64,000 nt of DNA from Arthrobacter sp. YN (GCF_002224285.1 NZ_CP022436.1:620001-684000), one strand, 5' to 3'; positions 45,323 through 54,632 are shown, numbered from the stretch's first letter. The notes: generated by a model not told the origin, from the letters alone. Numbers and translations are program-made.

Positions 45323-46623
45323 CCCACCTGAGGCCCACGCCCGCGCAGCTCCGCTGGCAACAACTCGAATTCGGCGCCTTCATCCACTTCGGCATCAATA
45401 CCTTTGCCGGAAAGGAGTGGAGCGACGGCACCATTCCGCCGTCGAAATTCAACCCGACGGAGCTCGACGCCGGCAGTTGGGTCCGTGCGGCCAAGGAAGC
45501 CGGAGCCAGGTACTTGATCCTCACTGCCAAGCACCACGACGGATTCTGCCTCTGGCCCACGGCGACGACTGACTACTCCGTCGCGTCCTCGCCGTGGCGC
45601 GGTGGTTCAGGCGATGTTGTTCGCGACGTTGCCGAGGCCTGCGCAGAACAGGGCGTAGGACTGGGGCTCTACCTGTCGCCCTGGGACCGGAACGCGGACT
45701 GTTACAGCGATCCCGCAGCCTACGACGACTTCTACGTTCAGCAGCTCACGGAACTCTGCACCGGTTATGGCCCGCTCATGGAGTTGTGGTTCGACGGCGC
45801 CGGGTCTGTTGGCCGGGAGTACGACTGGGAACGGATCATCGCTGTTGTTAAGGAGCACCAGCCGGACGCCATGATCTTCAACATGGGCCAGCCCACCATC
45901 CGCTGGGTAGGCAATGAGAACGGACTGGCGTCGGACCCCGTGAACTACGTGGTGGACCGCACGTCCGACACCCAGTACACGGATTCCAGCTCCGGGCTAC
46001 GGGCCGAACGCTATCTGCCGCCTGAGTGCGATGTTTCCCTGCGCCGCGGCTGGTTCTGGCACCCCGACGACGAGCCCAAATCCACCGAACACCTGCTCGC
46101 GATTTACTACCAATCGGTGGGAATGGGTGCGAACCTCCTCCTGAACCTTCCGCCGGACACTCGGGGTTTGATTCCGGAGCAGGATGTCGCGAGGCTTCAG
46201 GAGTGGAAGGCCGAGCTGGACCGCCGCCTCTCCGGCGCGGTTGAGGCCACGCTTGAACACCACGACGGCGGAGCGACCCTGAGCTTCCCAGCTGCGGTGA
46301 CGTTCAACCACGTGGAGCTCGTTGAGGACCTGAGTTCGGGGCAGCGGATCACTCAGCACGCGGTGTTTGGTGATGACGGCGTTGGTTATCACGGTATTGG
46401 TGATCACGGTATTGGGGGAGCGGGCCTTGTTGAGGGGATGACGGTAGGCAACCGACGCATTCACCAACTGCCCGTTGTCACCGCAAAAAGGTTGCACGTG
46501 AAACTAAGCGGTAAGGGCGACGGAGGCCGCCTCAGCTCAGCGCGTGTCTACACCGGAGCGCTGGATGCCGCAGCGCCGATGATTCCCGAAGGCTACGAAG
46601 CCCCCACAGACGCGCCGGACTAA
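45319..46623 (+). CDS. Alpha-L-fucosidase, GH29 family
   Basis: The 434-residue enzyme has typical GH29 segments: FGAFIHFGINTFAGKEWSDG, AKHHDGFCLWPT, GLGLYLSPWDRN, the nucleophile in PLMELWFDGAG (Asp159) and LLLNLPPDTRGLI. No signal peptide is seen, so it acts inside the cell on imported fuco-oligosaccharides. The GTG at 45319 overlaps the TetR stop. A direct repeat near 46380-46415 encodes the duplicated HGIG in GYHGIGDHGIGGAG. The C-terminal region is a beta-sandwich. A long palindrome follows the stop codon. Confidence 0.92.
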   Translation: MTHLRPTPAQLRWQQLEFGAFIHFGINTFAGKEWSDGTIPPSKFNPTELDAGSWVRAAKEAGARYLILTAKHHDGFCLWPTATTDYSVASSPWRGGSGDVVRDVAEACAEQGVGLGLYLSPWDRNADCYSDPAAYDDFYVQQLTELCTGYGPLMELWFDGAGSVGREYDWERIIAVVKEHQPDAMIFNMGQPTIRWVGNENGLASDPVNYVVDRTSDTQYTDSSSGLRAERYLPPECDVSLRRGWFWHPDDEPKSTEHLLAIYYQSVGMGANLLLNLPPDTRGLIPEQDVARLQEWKAELDRRLSGAVEATLEHHDGGATLSFPAAVTFNHVELVEDLSSGQRITQHAVFGDDGVGYHGIGDHGIGGAGLVEGMTVGNRRIHQLPVVTAKRLHVKLSGKGDGGRLSSARVYTGALDAAAPMIPEGYEAPTDAPD

Positions 46624-46626
46624 CAG

Positions 46627-46692
46627 CCCAACTAGGTAACAGTAAACGTCCCATTGAGCGCTCAATGGGACATTTACTGTTACCTGGTTGGG
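46627..46692. repeat. 66-bp loop-free palindrome after the fucosidase gene
   Basis: Two 33-base arms meet at 46659/46660 with no spacer. Only two positions fail Watson-Crick pairing: C46647 against A46672, and T33/G86 (46633/46686), which would be a G-U pair in RNA. The centre reads ATTGAGCGCTCAAT. It begins 4 bases after the fucosidase stop. As RNA it would form an extremely stable hairpin and could terminate transcription from either side. Confidence 0.9.
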
Positions 46693-47032
46693 AGCCCGGC
46701 TCTTCCCACACCGACCCCCAGAACATGATGCAGGGAGGTAGCAACAGCTGCCCTCAAAAAGTTTTCAAAAAACTTTGTACTCCGCGTAACCCTTTGGCGT
46801 ACGTGGTCGATTACGTCTGTGAAAGGGCCGAGCTGGAATTTGTCCCCCATCATGTTCCAGCTCGGCTCTTCCTTGTCCGGAGGAGTTCGTCCAAAGTAGT
46901 TTCCCGGACAAGCGGGTCCTCCCTGGGGACGGCCCGGCCGAGCAGATACCCTTGGTGGGGTTGTCCGTCGTTCAACGCGGATGACCTGGCTGGAAAGCCA
47001 CGGACCTGCCGCCGATCGAAAGTCCCACAATT
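46693..47032 (+). promoter_or_regulatory. Long leader region before the ECF sigma factor gene
   Basis: No gene is credible in these 340 bases. A short AT-rich hairpin (AAAGTTTTCAAAAAACTTT) lies around 46756-46774. The stretch at 46785-46820 (GTAACCC, then TTACGTCTGTG) looks promoter-like but its spacing does not fit a standard ECF promoter. A perfect 12-bp stem follows (GCCGAGCTGGAA at 46827-46838 with TTCCAGCTCGGC at 46855-46866) with a 16-base loop and then a pyrimidine-rich CTCTTCCTTG. It could be a terminator or a leader attenuator, 167 bases before the sigma gene. Confidence 0.5.
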
Positions 47033-47583
47033 GTGACCGACGCATTGACCGACGAAGAGCTTCATGCGCTCAAGGGCAATACCGCGGAACTGTTCAGCGC
47101 CGTCTACCAGGCCTACGCGGGCCAGGTTCTCGGATACCTGACGGCCAAAGGCGTGCCCGATCCTGAAGCAAGTACGCAGGACGTGTTCCTGGCAGTGTTG
47201 CCGCGGCTTGATGACCTCAGCGGTGGCGTCAATGGCTTGCGGACTTTCATTTTCTCGGTGGCCCATGCACGCATGGTGGATGAGCACCGGAAGCAAACCC
47301 GGGCGCCCATACAGCACGAGTTCGAGCCCGAACGGGACACACGCGAATCGAGCTCTGCGGAGGCCGAAGCTTTGTCCAGGCTGGCGCCATATGAGGTTGC
47401 GGCGCTTCTGGACAACCTGGGCGACGACCAGCGGGAGGTCCTGCATCTCCGCATCGTGGGCGGCCTGACGGTTGAACAGGTAGCCGACATCATGGGGAAA
47501 ACCGCTGGCGCCGTCAAGCAATTACAGCGCCGGGCCCTCATTACGCTCCGTGAGCATTCGGCAGTAAAGGATTATGTGTCGCC

Positions 47584-47587
<4 letters not shown>
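47033..47587 (+). CDS. ECF-type RNA polymerase sigma factor
   Basis: The 184-residue protein has region 2 (AELFSAVYQAYAGQVLGYLTAKGVPDPEASTQDVFLAVLPRLDDLSGGVNGLRTFIFSVAHARMVDEHRK) and region 4 (LLDNLGDDQREVLHLRIVGGLTVEQVADIMGKTAGAVKQLQRRALITLR) with no region 1.1 or 3, as in ECF sigma factors. The GTG start lacks a good ribosome binding site. It overlaps the next gene by ATGA; that gene encodes a membrane protein in the position of an anti-sigma factor. Target genes are unknown. Confidence 0.92.
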
Positions 47588-48477
<890 letters not shown>

Positions 48478-48551
48478 ACGCTCGCCACCTGGTACAGATG
48501 CAGAATATTCGGCCAGGATGCCCGCCGGTGGGCGGGTAGTCTGGGGGAATG

Positions 48552-48974
48552 ATGCATGTCAACGATCCTGCCGTCGTGGAACGCTTGATGCGAACAAAAG
48601 GCACCTGGGCCATCGTGGGCCTCAGCACCAACCAATGGCGTTCCGCGTATGAGGTCTCGCTCTATGTCAGGGACACCATGGGCATGGAGATCATTCCCGT
48701 TAATCTCAAGGGCGAGGACGTGCACGGCGAGAAGGGGTACACGGCCCTGGCGGATATTCCGGCAGCCAGGCATCCCATCGACGTTGTTGAGTGCTTCGTC
48801 AACTCCCAGCGCGTTGGTGCGGTGATCGACCAGGCGATTGCGATCGGCGCCAAGGCCGTGTGGCTGCAGCTGGGCGTTTTCGATGACGAAGCTACCCAGC
48901 GGGCCAAGGACGCGGGCCTTGAAGTGGTAGTGAACTCCTGCCCGGCACGCGAAGGCTGGCACTACGGCTTGTGA
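48552..48974 (+). CDS. CoA-binding domain protein (YccU type)
   Basis: The 140-residue protein consists of one Rossmann-type CoA-binding domain: WAIVGLSTNQWRSAYEVSLYVRDTMGMEIIPVNLKGEDVHGEKGYTALADIP ... DVVECFVNSQRVGAVIDQAIAIGAKAVWLQLGVFDDEATQRAKDAGLEVVVNSCP. This is the small stand-alone version of the succinyl-CoA synthetase alpha-subunit fold. Its biochemical role is not established. Two adjacent ATG codons (48549 and 48552) are both possible starts. It appears monocistronic. Confidence 0.88.
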   Translation: MHVNDPAVVERLMRTKGTWAIVGLSTNQWRSAYEVSLYVRDTMGMEIIPVNLKGEDVHGEKGYTALADIPAARHPIDVVECFVNSQRVGAVIDQAIAIGAKAVWLQLGVFDDEATQRAKDAGLEVVVNSCPAREGWHYGL

Positions 48975-49037
48975 TTCCAGGCCCGATTCCTCTGTTAGAT
49001 TTCAGCTGAATCATTTCTTGAGTCTTGGGGGACAGCC

Positions 49038-49925
49038 ATGTTCGGCGGCCATTCTGCGATGCCATTTTCTACTCCCAGCAGGCGGGCCGCTTTCGGCATC
49101 CTTGGCGCTTCCATGGTGGCCGGCCTGACAGCTTGTACAGCAGCGGAAAGTTCGACGCCGGCGCTGACGCCCACTGGCGCTGCCGGGTCGCCCGAGGTGC
49201 CGGGGCAGAACGGTGCACTGGGCGTCGGAGGCGAGGTTCCGACGTCGTCCGCTTCGCCGACGCCGATGCCAACCACGACGCCCACCAAGCGCATCCGGCG
49301 CACCTTCATTCCGGACTACCAACTCCCGCCGATCGTGGGCGGCCTGGCGCCAGTGATCAGCAAGATCGAGACCAAGCACCCGGTGGTGTTCCTGACCATC
49401 GATGACGGCAACATCAAGACGCCGGAATCCGTGAAGCTGATGGCGGAGTACGACTACCCCGCGTCACTGTTCCTCACCAAGGACACCGTGGCGGACAACC
49501 CGGCTTTCTTCAACGCCTTCAAAGCCCAGGGCAGCCTGATTGAGAACCATACGGTCACGCACAACATCAACATGGTCCGGCAGTGGGGTTACCAGCAGCA
49601 GGTCAACGACATGGTGGGAATGCAGGAGTACGCGTTCCAGCACTACGGCCGCCGTCCCACGCTGTTCAGGCCGCCTGGAGGGGCCTACTCCAACGTGATG
49701 CGGCAAGCCGTGGCGGCATCGGGCATGAAGGCGATCGTCACCTGGGAAGCCAAGGCCAACGCTGGGAAAATGGACTACCAGGTGGGGAACTCCCTGCGCC
49801 CGGGTGACATTGTGCTCATGCATTTCCGTGCCGAATTCGCCGCCGACCTCGCTGCATTCCGCGCAGCCCAGCTGGCTGCGGGGCTGGAAGTGGTGCTGCT
49901 GGAGGACTTCCTGGGCGTGGCGTAG
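49038..49925 (+). CDS. Polysaccharide deacetylase lipoprotein (NodB domain)
   Basis: The 295-residue protein has an SRR-containing lipoprotein signal (SRRAAFGILGASMVAGLTACTA, lipid Cys33), a Ser/Thr/Pro-rich linker to about residue 90 and a NodB domain. The catalytic and metal residues are in VVFLTIDDGN (Asp122, Asp123) and ENHTVTH (His171, His175), followed by LFRPPGGAYS. Such enzymes remove acetyl groups from peptidoglycan, chitin or other N-acetyl glycans at the cell surface. GGGGGA lies about 8 bases before the ATG. It may act in wall modification. Confidence 0.9.
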   Translation: MFGGHSAMPFSTPSRRAAFGILGASMVAGLTACTAAESSTPALTPTGAAGSPEVPGQNGALGVGGEVPTSSASPTPMPTTTPTKRIRRTFIPDYQLPPIVGGLAPVISKIETKHPVVFLTIDDGNIKTPESVKLMAEYDYPASLFLTKDTVADNPAFFNAFKAQGSLIENHTVTHNINMVRQWGYQQQVNDMVGMQEYAFQHYGRRPTLFRPPGGAYSNVMRQAVAASGMKAIVTWEAKANAGKMDYQVGNSLRPGDIVLMHFRAEFAADLAAFRAAQLAAGLEVVLLEDFLGVA

Positions 49926-49975
49926 GCAGTGGCGTAGCCGTGGCCCCGCGCACGGAGCACCAGTAGGCTCGCTCC

Positions 49976-50386
49976 ATGGACGTTTCCACCCTCCGCGACA
50001 TCTGCCTGGGCTTTCCCGGCGCCTTCGAAGATTTCCCGTTCGGACCTGAGACGTCCGTGTTCAAGGTGCGGGCCGCCGTCGCCGGCGGTGCCCGCCACGA
50101 GGCGAAGATGTTCGCCCTTTCCACGATGGATCCGGACAACTGGTCCGTGAGCCTCAAGTGCGAGCCCGCGTTGGCGGAGCAGCTCAGGGCAGCGAACCCC
50201 GAGATCACGGGTGCCTGGCACATGAATAAGACCCATTGGAACGGTGTCCGGCTGGATGGCGCCCTGTCCGACGCCATGGTGCGGGACATGGTGGAGGACT
50301 CTTATGACCTGGTGGTGGCAACGTTGAGCCGCAAGCAGCAGGAGCAACTGGGCTGGGCCCGGCTCGCAAAGCCTCAGGGCAACTGA
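49976..50386 (+). CDS. MmcQ/YjbR family protein
   Basis: The 136-residue protein matches the MmcQ/YjbR fold (LRDICLGFPGAFEDFPFGPETSVFKV, MFALSTMDPDNWSVSLKCEPALAEQLRAANPEITGAWHMNKTHWNGVRLDG, MVRDMVEDSYDLVVATLSRKQQ). These CyaY-like double-wing proteins are thought to bind DNA, but the role is unknown. The gene stands alone, 50 bases after the deacetylase gene. Confidence 0.88.
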   Translation: MDVSTLRDICLGFPGAFEDFPFGPETSVFKVRAAVAGGARHEAKMFALSTMDPDNWSVSLKCEPALAEQLRAANPEITGAWHMNKTHWNGVRLDGALSDAMVRDMVEDSYDLVVATLSRKQQEQLGWARLAKPQGN

Positions 50387-50482
50387 CACGCCCGCGCACA
50401 CCCTCCCCACGGCGCTGACATGGGGCTAGATTGATACTGCATACCTAAAGACCTCAGCTACGGGCTGGTCAGGAGCGGTTTG

Positions 50483-51109
50483 ATGCTGGATCAGAAGACA
50501 CTGGACCACCTTTGGAACTTTCGCGATCCTGCTGCCTCGGAAGCCAGATTCCGTGCCGCAATGATCGAGGAAATGTACGACGCCGATGAACGTGCTGAGT
50601 TGGCAACCCAGCTTGGGCGGGCCATCAGTTTGCAAGGCCGCTTCGAGGAAGCCGATGCACTTCTGGACGACATCGACGACGACGAGCCCACCGTGGGCGT
50701 GCGCATCCTCCTGGAACGCGGGCGGGTTTTGAATGCCGGCGGACGTCCCGCCATGGCCGTTCCCCTCCTGGAGCAGGCCGCCGAGTTGGCGGACCACCTT
50801 GGTGAGGAATTCCTGGCCGTCGATGCACTGCACATGCTCTCGCTCGCGGATGCCGCGAACGCCGAGGTCTGGATGCGAAGCGCCCTCGAATATGCCTCGA
50901 CAGCCCGTGATGAGCGGACCAAGCGCTGGATGATTGCTTTGCACGTTGGCCTCGGCACGTTTCTGAGCGGTAAAAAGCGGCTCACGGAGGCCATGGTGGA
51001 GTTCCAATTGGCCGAGCAATGGGCGGAACGACTGGGATCCGAGGGGCAGAAGGCGTTGGCCCGGGAGGCCATCACAGAGTGCGGAAAAGCCCTCGCCGAA
51101 GGACCATAG
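50483..51109 (+). CDS. Tetratricopeptide-repeat-like protein
   Basis: The 208-residue soluble protein is all helical. Repeating helix pairs (ELATQLGRAISLQGRFEEADALLDDI, ILLERGRVLNAGGRPAMAVPLLEQAAELADHLG, LHVGLGTFLSGKKRLTEAMVEFQLAEQWAERLG) have the TPR small-large-small spacing. It probably mediates protein contacts. AGGAG lies 7 bases before the ATG at 50483. The sugar transporter operon follows after 176 bases; a functional link is not evident. Confidence 0.75.
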   Translation: MLDQKTLDHLWNFRDPAASEARFRAAMIEEMYDADERAELATQLGRAISLQGRFEEADALLDDIDDDEPTVGVRILLERGRVLNAGGRPAMAVPLLEQAAELADHLGEEFLAVDALHMLSLADAANAEVWMRSALEYASTARDERTKRWMIALHVGLGTFLSGKKRLTEAMVEFQLAEQWAERLGSEGQKALAREAITECGKALAEGP

Positions 51110-51132
51110 AAAGATCACGCTTTGACATATGT

Positions 51133-51168
51133 TGATCGAAACTGCCGCGAAATATTGATTTTCGATCA
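51133..51168. promoter_or_regulatory. Inverted repeat upstream of ngcE-like gene
   Basis: TGATCGAAA (51133-51141) and TTTCGATCA (51160-51168) are perfect inverted 9-mers 18 bases apart in an AT-rich stretch, after a TTGACA at 51122-51127. This is the likely operator/promoter of the sugar uptake operon. No regulator gene is adjacent. Confidence 0.55.
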
Positions 51169-51285
51169 TTCGTGGTGAATTATGTCACAGAAGGTTGGTG
51201 CTGCCAGAGCGCCAACCCAGACTGTCTGACTGACCGGCTTTTCCGCCGCAACAGTCGACACTACGAGTCACTGGAGGGTTTAGAA

Positions 51286-52695
51286 ATGAACGTTCAGCAC
51301 CAGTCCGTCGGTCGCCGTGGATTCCTGCGCGGAGCACTCGCTGCAGCCGTGCTCGTGCCCATGGGGGGAACCATTGCTTCATGTGCCGCAGGTGGCGGCA
51401 CCACCACCGCCGGCCCCACGGGCACTGTCTCCGACACCAACCCGTTCGGCATGGCAGACAAGTCCACAGTGGACGCCGTGATCTTCAAGGGCGGCTACGG
51501 GATCGACTACGTCGAGTTCGCAGGCAAGGCCTTCGAAAAGGCGCATGAGGGTTCCACGGCCAAGATCTCCCCGTCCACGGACATCGCCCAGGAACTTCAG
51601 CCGCGCTTTGTCGGTGGCAATCCGCCGGACCTGATCGACAACTCCGGCGCCAAGGCCATCGGCTTCAGCACCATCCTTGCCCAGCTTGAGGACCTCACCA
51701 GCGTTGTGGAGGCCAAGAACCTTGAAGGCAAGGTCATCAAGGACACCCTGTACACAGGCGTACTGGCTCCGGGCACATTCGACGGCAAGCTTGCTGCACT
51801 GAACTACGTCCTGACCGTCTTTGCCGTGTGGTACTCCGACTCCCTGCTCAAGGAAAACGGCTGGACCGTTCCGAAGACCTGGGATGAGATGTACGCACTC
51901 GGCGAGCAGGCCAAAGCCAAGGGCAAGTACCTCTTTGTCTGGGGCAAGGAAGCTGCCACGTACTACCAGGAACTGGCCATTGCTTCTGCCATCAAGGAAG
52001 GCGGCGACGACGTTCGCCTCGCCCTGGAGAACCTCAAGGCCGATTGCTGGTCGCACCCGGCCATCCAGTCCGTCTTCACGGCCCTGGACAAGATCGTCAA
52101 GGCCGGCTTCTTCAAGCCCGGCGGTTCCGGCACCCAGTTCACGGCCGCCCAGGCACAGTGGAGCAACGCCCAGGAGGCTGTGTTCTACCCCTCGGGTTCC
52201 TGGATCGAGAACGAAATGAAGGACCAGACCAAGGCCGGCTTCAACATGATGGGTGCCCCGGCCCCGTCCGTGAGCGCCAGCCCCAAGATGCCGCAGACAG
52301 CACTTCACAGCGCTGCAGGCGAGCCGTTCATTGTTCCGAGCCAGGGCAAGAACGCCGCCGGCGGCAAGGAGTTGCTCCGGATCATGCTCTCCAAGGAAGC
52401 TGCCACCAACTTCGCCAAGACCAAGCTTGCTCCCACCATCGTCAAGGACACCGTCCCGGCCGATGGATTCGGGTCCACAGCCCTGGTTTCGCAGACGAAG
52501 ATGCTCAGTGACGCCGGCGAGAACATCTACACCTGGAACTTCATCGACCTGTACGGCACCAACAAGGACCAGCTGGTGGTTTGGAACACCTTCCTGGACG
52601 GCAAGTCGGACGTCGCAACCCTCACCTCGGCACTCCAGAACATCACCGACAAGGTCCGCAATGACAGCTCGGTCAAGAAGATCGAAGTGAAGTGA
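51286..52695 (+). CDS. ngcE: N-acetylglucosamine/diacetylchitobiose ABC transporter substrate-binding protein
   Basis: The 469-residue lipoprotein has an RRGFLRG-type signal ending in the lipobox TIASC (Cys33). The mature part (TNPFGMADKSTVDAVIFKGGYGIDYVEFAGKAFEKAHEG, STDIAQELQPRFVGGNPPDLIDNSGAKAIGFSTILAQLEDLTSV, LAALNYVLTVFAVWYSDSLL) closely resembles NgcE of Streptomyces, which binds GlcNAc and chitobiose. The ATG at 51286 has GGAGG (51271-51275) about 10 bases upstream, and the two permease genes follow with stop/start overlaps. No ATPase gene is present, so a shared MsiK-like ATPase encoded elsewhere is expected. Confidence 0.88.
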   Translation: MNVQHQSVGRRGFLRGALAAAVLVPMGGTIASCAAGGGTTTAGPTGTVSDTNPFGMADKSTVDAVIFKGGYGIDYVEFAGKAFEKAHEGSTAKISPSTDIAQELQPRFVGGNPPDLIDNSGAKAIGFSTILAQLEDLTSVVEAKNLEGKVIKDTLYTGVLAPGTFDGKLAALNYVLTVFAVWYSDSLLKENGWTVPKTWDEMYALGEQAKAKGKYLFVWGKEAATYYQELAIASAIKEGGDDVRLALENLKADCWSHPAIQSVFTALDKIVKAGFFKPGGSGTQFTAAQAQWSNAQEAVFYPSGSWIENEMKDQTKAGFNMMGAPAPSVSASPKMPQTALHSAAGEPFIVPSQGKNAAGGKELLRIMLSKEAATNFAKTKLAPTIVKDTVPADGFGSTALVSQTKMLSDAGENIYTWNFIDLYGTNKDQLVVWNTFLDGKSDVATLTSALQNITDKVRNDSSVKKIEVK

Positions 52696-53717
52696 CCTCA
52701 GTGAAAACTCAGCAGAGCCGGAACGACGACGGCCTGGCCGCCGTCGTTCCGGCGCCGGCTCCACCGCAAGTGGTTAAGCGGCGGCGGAAGCCGTTGACGT
52801 GGGACAAGGTCAGCTTCTTCGCGGTCTTCCTCGGACTGCCGTTGGCGATCTACCTCTTGTTCGTGATTTGGCCCTTTATCCAGGCATTCGGGTATTCGCT
52901 GACGGACTGGTCCGGCTTCTCGCCCAACCAGAACTTCATCGGCCTCGAAAACTACGTGAAGATCTTTACCGACGACATCTTCATGAAGGCGATGTCCAAC
53001 AACATCATCCTGGTCATTTTCCTCCCCATCATCACCATCATCCTGAGCCTGGTGCTTGCGTCGCTGGTGACGGTAGGCGGGAGCAGCAAAGGCCAGATCA
53101 AGGGTTTGCGCAATTCCAGCTTCTACCGCGTGGTGTCGTTCTTCCCGTACACCATTCCGGCAGTAGCCATCGGCATCATGTGGGGGCAGATCTACGATCC
53201 TTCCGGTGGCCTGCTGAACGGCATCCTCACCGGGATGGGACTGGACCAGTTCAAGGACTTCGCCTGGCTGGGTGATAAGAACACCGCCATGATCGCCACC
53301 ATGTTCGTGATCGTCTGGGGCTTTGTTGGCTTCTACATGGTCCTGTTCGTGGCCGGTATCAAGGGCATTCCTGCCGAGCTTTTCGAAGCCGCCAGGATCG
53401 ACGGCGCGGGACGCTTCCGCACCGCAATGTCCATCACCATCCCGCTGATCCGCGACAACATCCAGACCGCCTACATCTACATGGGCATCCTCGCGTTGGA
53501 CGCGTTCGTCTACATGGCCGCGCTGAACTCCGGCGGTGGTCCGGACAATTCCACGCTGGTCATGGCACAACAACTGTTCTTCACGGCTTTCAGCAAGGGA
53601 CAGTTCGGTCTCGCCAGCGCCATGGGGGTTGTGCTGGCCATTGCCACGCTGATCTTCTCCGGACTGGTGTTTGTGGTTAACCGGCTCACCGGCGGCGATA
53701 AGGATGTGAGCCTGTAA
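52692..53717 (+). CDS. ngcF: Sugar ABC transporter permease (NgcF-like)
   Basis: The 341-residue protein has six helices and the MalF-type EAA loop (PAELFEAARIDGAGRFRTAMSITIPLIRDNIQTAYIYM). Its N-terminal 35 residues are cytoplasmic, and codons 9-21 are formed by a near-perfect palindrome, giving the odd sequence SRNDDGLAAVVPAPAPP. The GTG at 52692 overlaps the ngcE stop by GTGA. It pairs with the next permease to carry GlcNAc or chitobiose. Confidence 0.88.
   Translation: MTSVKTQQSRNDDGLAAVVPAPAPPQVVKRRRKPLTWDKVSFFAVFLGLPLAIYLLFVIWPFIQAFGYSLTDWSGFSPNQNFIGLENYVKIFTDDIFMKAMSNNIILVIFLPIITIILSLVLASLVTVGGSSKGQIKGLRNSSFYRVVSFFPYTIPAVAIGIMWGQIYDPSGGLLNGILTGMGLDQFKDFAWLGDKNTAMIATMFVIVWGFVGFYMVLFVAGIKGIPAELFEAARIDGAGRFRTAMSITIPLIRDNIQTAYIYMGILALDAFVYMAALNSGGGPDNSTLVMAQQLFFTAFSKGQFGLASAMGVVLAIATLIFSGLVFVVNRLTGGDKDVSL
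52717..52753. repeat. Palindrome inside the start of the ngcF-like gene (repeat copy D)
   Basis: GCCGGAACGACGACGGCC (52717-52734) and GGCCGCCGTCGTTCCGGC (52736-52753) pair with one mismatch around a single central base. The core ACGACGACGGC matches the intergenic hairpins at 2797, 12877 and 23512. As RNA it would form a stable hairpin just after the permease start codon. Confidence 0.85.
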
Positions 53718-54610
53718 TGAGTACCAAAGTCTCAACCCCGGAAATGAAGTCACTGCACTTCCAGCCCCGGACCCCGGCAACCACGAAGGGCGACAAAGTG
53801 GTGGGAGCGGTGTCCCACACCGCGCTGACCATCTGGACGCTGATCGTTATCCTGCCGCTCCTGTGGACGTTCATGTCCTCCTTCAAGACCTCCAGCGAGA
53901 TTTTCGCTTCACCGTTCGCTTTGCCTGGTGAATGGAAGCTGGACAACTACGTCAAGGCCTGGAGCGAAGCCGGCATCGGCAGCGCCTTCCTGAACTCGAT
54001 CATCGTTGTGGCCGCAGCACTGGTGATCGTCATGGTCCTCGGTGCGATGTGTGCCTACGTCCTTGCCCGGTACACCTTCCGGGGCAGCAGGGCCATCTAC
54101 TACCTGATGCTCGCCGGGCTGACGTTCCCGATCTTCCTTGCCATGGTGCCGTTGTTCTTCGTGCTGAAGAACATGGGACTGCTGAACACCCTGCCGGGCC
54201 TGATCCTGGTGTATGTGGGCTTCGCGCTTCCGTTCACGGTGTTCTTCCTCTTCTCCTTCTTCAAGTCTCTGCCGCACGAAATCACCGAAGCAGCAGCGCT
54301 TGACGGCGCAGGGGAGTGGCGGACGTTCTTCCAGGTCATGTTGCCGATGGCCAAGCCGGGCCTTGCCTCGGTTGCCATCTTCAACTTCCTGGGCCTCTGG
54401 AACCAGTTCCTGATTCCCGTGTCCATCAACGCCGCCGGCCCGCGCGTCCTGTCCCAGGAACTCGCGGCCTTCGCCGGCCAAATGGGCTACGCAGTGGACT
54501 ACGGCGCGCTGTTCGCAGCCGTCAGCGTCACCGTCATCCCGGTGCTCATTGTCTACGTGATCTTCCAGCGCCAGCTGCAGGGGTCCGTTTCGCAAGGCAC
54601 TTCGAAGTAG
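53717..54610 (+). CDS. ngcG: Sugar ABC transporter permease (NgcG-like)
   Basis: The 297-residue MalG-type permease has six helices and the EAA loop LPHEITEAAALDGAGEWRTFFQVMLPMAKPGLASVAIFNFLGLWNQFLIPV. Its ATG shares one base with the stop of the first permease gene. It ends the operon; a T-tailed terminator follows 22 bases later. Confidence 0.88.
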   Translation: MSTKVSTPEMKSLHFQPRTPATTKGDKVVGAVSHTALTIWTLIVILPLLWTFMSSFKTSSEIFASPFALPGEWKLDNYVKAWSEAGIGSAFLNSIIVVAAALVIVMVLGAMCAYVLARYTFRGSRAIYYLMLAGLTFPIFLAMVPLFFVLKNMGLLNTLPGLILVYVGFALPFTVFFLFSFFKSLPHEITEAAALDGAGEWRTFFQVMLPMAKPGLASVAIFNFLGLWNQFLIPVSINAAGPRVLSQELAAFAGQMGYAVDYGALFAAVSVTVIPVLIVYVIFQRQLQGSVSQGTSK

Positions 54611-54632
54611 TACATCCACGCTAAAACAGCAT

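Noticed and set aside
46785..46820. Possible autoregulated ECF promoter (GTAACCC and TACGTC)
   Set aside because: The distance between the two elements is about 23 bases, too long for the usual 16-17-base ECF spacer, so I do not call a promoter.
46665..47036. A 123-codon open frame before the sigma factor gene
   Set aside because: It begins inside the long palindrome, crosses the leader hairpin and has no family resemblance or good ribosome binding site.
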